Shown: piece by piece, positions 59,518-64,000 of the stretch | Layout of the letters: each line of letters opens with the position of its first letter | Position numbering within the stretch: the first letter of the stretch is position 1 | Origin: Wuchereria bancrofti | Lineage: Eukaryota > Nematoda > Chromadorea > Rhabditida > Onchocercidae | Direction: 5' to 3' | Assembly: GCA_005281725.1 (NCBI GenBank) | Contig: SSBO01000003.1 | Location: forward strand, 10,041,251-10,105,250 | DNA length: 64,000 nucleotides | Program-made: the position numbers and the translations under genes | The notes under the pieces: model-generated | Seen by the model: only the letters and a program-made list of their open reading frames with translations | Told to the model about the DNA's origin: nothing | Database searches by the model: none

Positions 59518-61611
59518 TGGAAAAGAAAGAGAAAGGAAAGAGAAAGAAGAAAAACGAGAAGATAAAATGTAATCTTTAACAATGATGACATTATTTCCTA
59601 TTGTTTCTACAATCACAAAGAAGAGAGAGAGAGAGAGAGGGAAAGGGAGAGGAAGAGGGGGAAAGAGAGAATATCTTAAAGAGAATATCTCAGGTGAAAA
59701 TACCATGGAGACTTAAAAATATAATATAAAATTGTACCTAATTATCATCGACGATACGGAGATTATATTTTATAGGAAAAAGTAAATTAAATGAAATTTT
59801 AGGATTGAATATTTGTAAAAGTATTAATATAATAGTTTCGATTAGCGCAGGTGGTAATTTGTGAATGTGTCATATTATTATGCACATTTATAGCTAATTA
59901 CAATTAATAGATTTGAAAGTGAAATAATGTTTTTTATTGAATTTTCTTTTCCCTAATCTAGGAATAATTTAAATTATCGTGAAACTTCAGGTGTTTCTAA
60001 AATTCGATGAAAACAAAAAAAAAAAAAAAAAGAAAGAAAGAAAGACAAAGTTAGATTAGAAATTTGAGAAACAAAAATTAACTTAATAGTATGAATAGTT
60101 GACTTCTTTTTTTCTTAAATTTCTGTTTCAAAGTAGAATGAAAAAGTAATAATATAATTGTAATTAAATATCCCCAAAATAAAATTAAATATCTTGAAAT
60201 AATAATGATAATACCCCAAACTAAATGAAAATTTTCATGAACAATAATATCTCAAATAAAATGAAAATCTTCATGGAATAACAATATCTCAAATAAAACC
60301 TAAAAATTTCATGAAATAATAATATCTCAAATAGAATGAAAAATTTCATGGGATATTAGTATCACATATAAAATAAAAAGTTTTCTGAAATAATATTTTG
60401 AATAAAATGAGAATTTTCTTGGAATAATACTAACGCCAAGTAAAATGAATAAATTTCCTGAAGAAAATGATATCAAATAAATATCAACTATTCTAATTGC
60501 AATTAAATATTTAAAATATAAGACATTAATAATTCTAGAAAAAAATCAATAGAAAACTTGTTGAAGTTAAACAATAACATTTAATACGTTTAATACGTGA
60601 ATTAAGTATATATCATCAATGTTATACGTTTATCGAATATATATGTACGTAACAAGTACGTAAATAAGAAGTAAAATATCTGTAACACATTTAATATATT
60701 AACTTTTTATTAATTTTTTAAATTATTTTTGTAATATTTCATATAGAAATTTATAATATTTCATATAATGAATGCATACGTGTAATACACTTACATATTT
60801 ATTAATTTAGTATAATACAGTGATATTTTGATTAAAGAGAAAATTTTTTAAATGAAAACAAATAGAGCGTACAAAAAAGAAAAAAAAAAAAAGGAACTTT
60901 CAACATAATAATTAATCAGTGTGAATCAATCATATGAAAAATGCGAGTGACTGGTAGAAAGGATCGCTTTTTATATGGTTGTTACGCCATCATATTTACA
61001 GCACCTAACATTTATTCATTTCAATTTAAAAAAAAAAAAGAAAAAAAAATGAAAGCGAACAAAAATTGTTACCAAAAAAGTTGTCATAGAAAGATAAAAG
61101 TAAATTTAAAAGAAGAATAAGGGAGGGAAAAGGGAAAAAGAGAAAAAAGGGGAAAAAAAAGGGCTGAATTAGACATAAACAGAGGCAATAATTTCGCAAT
61201 AAATGACAATTATTTTTGTCGAAAAGGAACAAAAGAAGGAAATGATTTTTAAAAATGAGAATTGTAAACTCTTTACTCCTCTTCTTCTTTTTCTTTCTCT
61301 CTCTTCCTAATTCTTGTTTTACTTCGAAATATCACTAATTTTAAATGTTTAATGTAAAAATATACATTTGTTAAGAAGTGCAATTTCACCGTAAATGAAC
61401 AAAAAAAAAAAGACACTTCATCCAACAAATTATCTTTAACAGTTACAATCAAATTATATATTTTTGTTTACTTTTATATTATTCTTTTTTTTAAATCTTA
61501 CTAACTTTATTAAACATGATGACATTTCTTCTTTTACGCTATTTATAAACATCAGACACAACTTCACGTATCAAACTTTCCAACCATACAACAAAAATTA
61601 TCCATCGTACG
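58677..61611. other. Intergenic region between peroxiredoxin 5' end and ALG2 3' end
   Basis: About 2.9 kb with no recognisable gene. It includes TAGG tetranucleotide repeats (59419-59437), GA runs (59489-59516 and about 59624-59668), the diverged ~42-bp repeat at 60170-60470 and the extra copy of the ALG2 coding tail at 61536-61608. Confidence 0.65.
60170..60470. repeat. ~40-bp diverged tandem repeat, about seven copies
   Basis: Units resemble AATAATATCTCAAATAAAAT followed by GAAAATTTTCATG, with substitutions between units. Non-coding, in the peroxiredoxin-ALG2 interval. Confidence 0.65.
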
Positions 61612-61679
61612 CTACTTATAAACATCAGACACAACTTCACGTATCAAACTTTCCAATCGTACAACAAAATTATCCATCG
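61536..61679. repeat. 73-bp tandem duplication of the ALG2 coding tail
   Basis: Bases 61536-61608 repeat 61609-61679, with more than 35 consecutive matching bases. The inner copy encodes the last ~22 codons and stop of ALG2; the outer copy lies after the stop, in the 3' UTR or flank. Confidence 0.85.
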
Positions 61680-63524
61680 CAAAAACACTCTCAACTCTTT
61701 TACGACCAGCATTACCCATAGTTATTGCTTTATGCTCATCTTTGATAAGAATTGCCATCTTTTCTGCAAATGAATTCGGATTTTCCATTACCAAAAATCC
61801 TGTTTCATCATTAATAATAGTTTCGCATGGTCCACCACTATTTGATGCAATTACACAACATTTCATATACATTGCTTCCACTGGTACAATACCAAAATGT
61901 TCATTGGTTGGTGTATACAGTACTGCTGTCGCACGTCTCAATAATTCCAGTTTCTCTTTGTCAGCTATAGTAGTAATAATATTTTAAAGAATTATGATTT
62001 ACAATATCAAATAATCAAATTTGTAGTATAATAAATAATAGAAAATTTGAATTTCATATTCTCGCAAAATAATAATAAATAAATAGCTAATAACATACTT
62101 GGCGATTTTAGAAATATATACTGCTCTTTGGATAAGCCTAATGCAATTGCATTTTTTTGTAATTCAACAAAATGTGCGATGTTTTCATCATTCATAATAT
62201 CATAACCACCAGCAATTACAAGAAAACAATATTGATAATCATCTTCTGGAATTTTTTCTCGAAGTAAACCTAAAATGGATTGAGTTACTAAATTTGTTGA
62301 GCTCGATGAATTTCGTATGTTTTAATTAATTCTTCTGTAGCATGAAACATATCTTTATAAATATGAAAAAGAAATAAAAATTTCAAAAACAAACTAAAAG
62401 CTTCTAACGCAAGGCCAATATTCTTTTTCCTTTCATATCGATTGATTGATACGAAAATATGCCGTGCTTTATTTGGAATTTCATTTAATTCAGTTGTTTC
62501 ATCGCTATCAAAAAATTTGGTATTCAGTGTCGGATAAAGGACATGAATACTTCGAGTACGAATGCATGGAAATGTTTCACTCACAGTTTTTCTTGTAAAT
62601 TCACTATTCACACAAATTAAATCTGCCATTGCTGTTGTCCACGTCTAAAAATCATATGAAAAATGTGAGTGGTTGAAAAGTGAAATTTCCCATTTTTTGA
62701 ATTATTAAAGTTAAATTAAAGAATGGAGAAGCTTTTTATTGTCATAGTTAAAACATGTAAAACATATGTGTTTTATATAATATGCTGGATATTTCGAGTA
62801 AAAACTTTGGCATACTCAAGCATCTCAAAACCTATGAATCAAGCAGCAAGAAAAGAAAGATTTTGGATGATAATATATATCGTCGGACCAATATTTTGCA
62901 ATCATTATTTTTTTGTATATGGAGTAAAACTAAAAGTTGACAGTAAGCAAATAAACTCTACTAGTGGATGCATTTATCAGAATTTTATTCTTCTAAAGTA
63001 TGATGATAGGTAAGCTTACTTCAAACCAATCAACAAAAACACGGTAGAATCTCTTCATCATACCCTTTCTCGTTGTTAATAATTGATCGGGAAAATGACA
63101 ATAGAAAATAACCGGTGCATTGAATAAACCAAGTAATCGAAATATCCGAAAAATCAACAAACATGAAGAGATCTGAAAAAGTTATAAATTATTTAGTATA
63201 CTGGAATCATAAATTTCAATCATTAAAACACAACAGCAAATAAAAACATTTTAAGTAAAATGCCAAAGATCATTATGAAAAGTTGCTACAGCAAAATAAG
63301 ATTACCAATAGATCCAATTGTATTCTTCTAAAATATGATGCTATTAAGCGTAATATTTTGCTAAATCAAAAAAGAAAAAATTCTCACAGAATCAGAAAAG
63401 ACAAGTTCTGTTCTTTTCAAAAATATGCAAATATATAAAGCTGCGATACACATCCTAATATAAGCACATAAAGCATGTCCAAATCCAAAAATTGATCGTG
63501 GAAATACGTCGACAACTTTGATAC
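61612..63524 (-). CDS. ALG2: ALG2 alpha-1,3/1,6-mannosyltransferase, C-terminal part
   Basis: Adds the second and third mannose to the dolichol-linked oligosaccharide on the cytosolic face of the ER. Exons 63524-63388, 63172-63020, 62644-62395, 62269-62099 and 61964-61612 join in frame, about 354 residues to the TAG stop. Recognised by FPRSIFGFGHALCAYIRM, VIFYCHFPDQLLTTRKG, MADLICVNSEFTRKTV, SINRYERKKNIGLALEAF, FLVIAGGYD and YTPTNEHFGIVPVEAMYMK, the last being the GT-B/GT4 family nucleotide-sugar region. The first exon here opens in phase 1 after an acceptor, so the N-terminal exons (about 80 residues) lie beyond 64000. The C. elegans name alg-2 belongs to an Argonaute, so ALG2 here is the glycosylation gene. 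Confidence 0.94.
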
Positions 63525-64000
63525 CTGAAATTAACCTATGCAAAAATTAGTGATTTTTTGAATGTGAATAAAAATTGACTAATTTATTTTTCGTCTCCAT
63601 GTTCCATGCAATTCTTTATTTTTCGTAATCTATAAAAGAAAATCTTTCTCGATACATTAATAAATAAAAAGAAAACACTTCGTAGCAACAATAAAATGCA
63701 ATCAGATTAAATAGCATTTTATCATTTAACCTTATTAGATAATAATCGAGTATTTTTTTGCAACTTTTTTTTTTGTAAACTACAAAAAGAAATCTTCCTT
63801 GGCAAATCAATAAATTTAAAAAAACCTTCGTGGCAATAATAAAATGTTTTTTTTTTCGTTTTGTTACTATTACTAGTAGCAATAATCAATAACAAAAAAT
63901 TGAGGAGTTCAAAACATCCGATTTGTTCTACTTCTTCCATCTACTAATATTATATTGATAATAATTGCATATTGTAAATCGTAATTTTCGATGAGCTATT
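63525..64000. other. ALG2 intron running off the right edge
   Basis: No sequence resembling the ALG2 N-terminus was found here, and the exon at 63524 starts right after a TTTCAG acceptor in phase 1, so this is read as intron. Overlapping short minus-strand ORFs are unrelated to ALG2. Confidence 0.6.

Noticed and set aside
62288..62394. Extra ALG2 exon continuing after EAFS
   Set aside because: Splicing 62395 directly to 62269 gives EAFSLLREKIPEDDY, which matches ALG2 and keeps the frame; read-through adds unrelated residues and a stop.
62723..63013. 96-aa plus-strand ORF
   Set aside because: It lies antisense within an ALG2 intron, with no recognisable domain and no upstream or downstream exon.

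Overview
This is nuclear DNA of an animal and almost certainly a nematode. It is extremely AT-rich, has many short introns with TTTTCAG-type acceptors, and every gene recognised is a metazoan protein with nematode-like features (a 599-aa atypical PKC, a 199-aa filarial-type 2-Cys peroxiredoxin, a single Ski/Sno gene). The species cannot be fixed from the sequence; a parasitic clade III (spirurid/filarial-like) worm is my guess. The window looks like a draft assembly: N runs or single Ns lie at 2661, 7518, 11593-11625 and 42746-42768, and at the first three the flanking sequence is repeated on both sides.

Layout from left to right. (1) 7-15559, minus strand: N-terminal ~980 residues of a large lipid transfer protein (apolipophorin/apoB-like, vitellogenin superfamily), running off the left edge. 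Its introns are full of local tandem duplications, and three exons appear twice because of a ~1.45-kb repeat at an assembly join. (2) 15560-17076: a divergent intergenic/promoter region with a higher-order minisatellite. (3) 17077-28215, plus strand: XRN1 5'-3' exoribonuclease, 31 exons, reading frame closed throughout, 1662 aa. (4) 28216-32492: convergent intergenic region with a GC-rich pre-miRNA-like hairpin. (5) 32493-39019, minus strand: a Ski/Sno (DAF-5-type) SMAD co-regulator in three exons with a 4.2-kb intron. (6) 39020-48872: ~10 kb without a recognisable gene, rich in low-complexity DNA and minisatellites. (7) 48873-55063, minus strand: atypical protein kinase C (pkc-3), 15 exons. 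(8) 57312-58631, minus strand: peroxiredoxin, 4 exons, with a candidate spliced-leader acceptor just upstream. (9) 61612-63524 and on past the right edge, minus strand: the C-terminal part of the ALG2 mannosyltransferase.

The genes do not form an obvious pathway; they are an ordinary set of conserved housekeeping and signalling genes (lipid transport, mRNA decay, TGF-beta signalling, cell polarity, peroxide detoxification, N-glycan assembly). I found no clearly novel multi-gene system. The points most worth a second look are the isolated hairpin at 31797-31862, the 206-bp higher-order repeat between the divergent LLTP and XRN1 genes, a decayed copy of an XRN1 exon inside an upstream intron, tandem duplications that carry copies of real splice sites, and a duplicated coding tail of ALG2.
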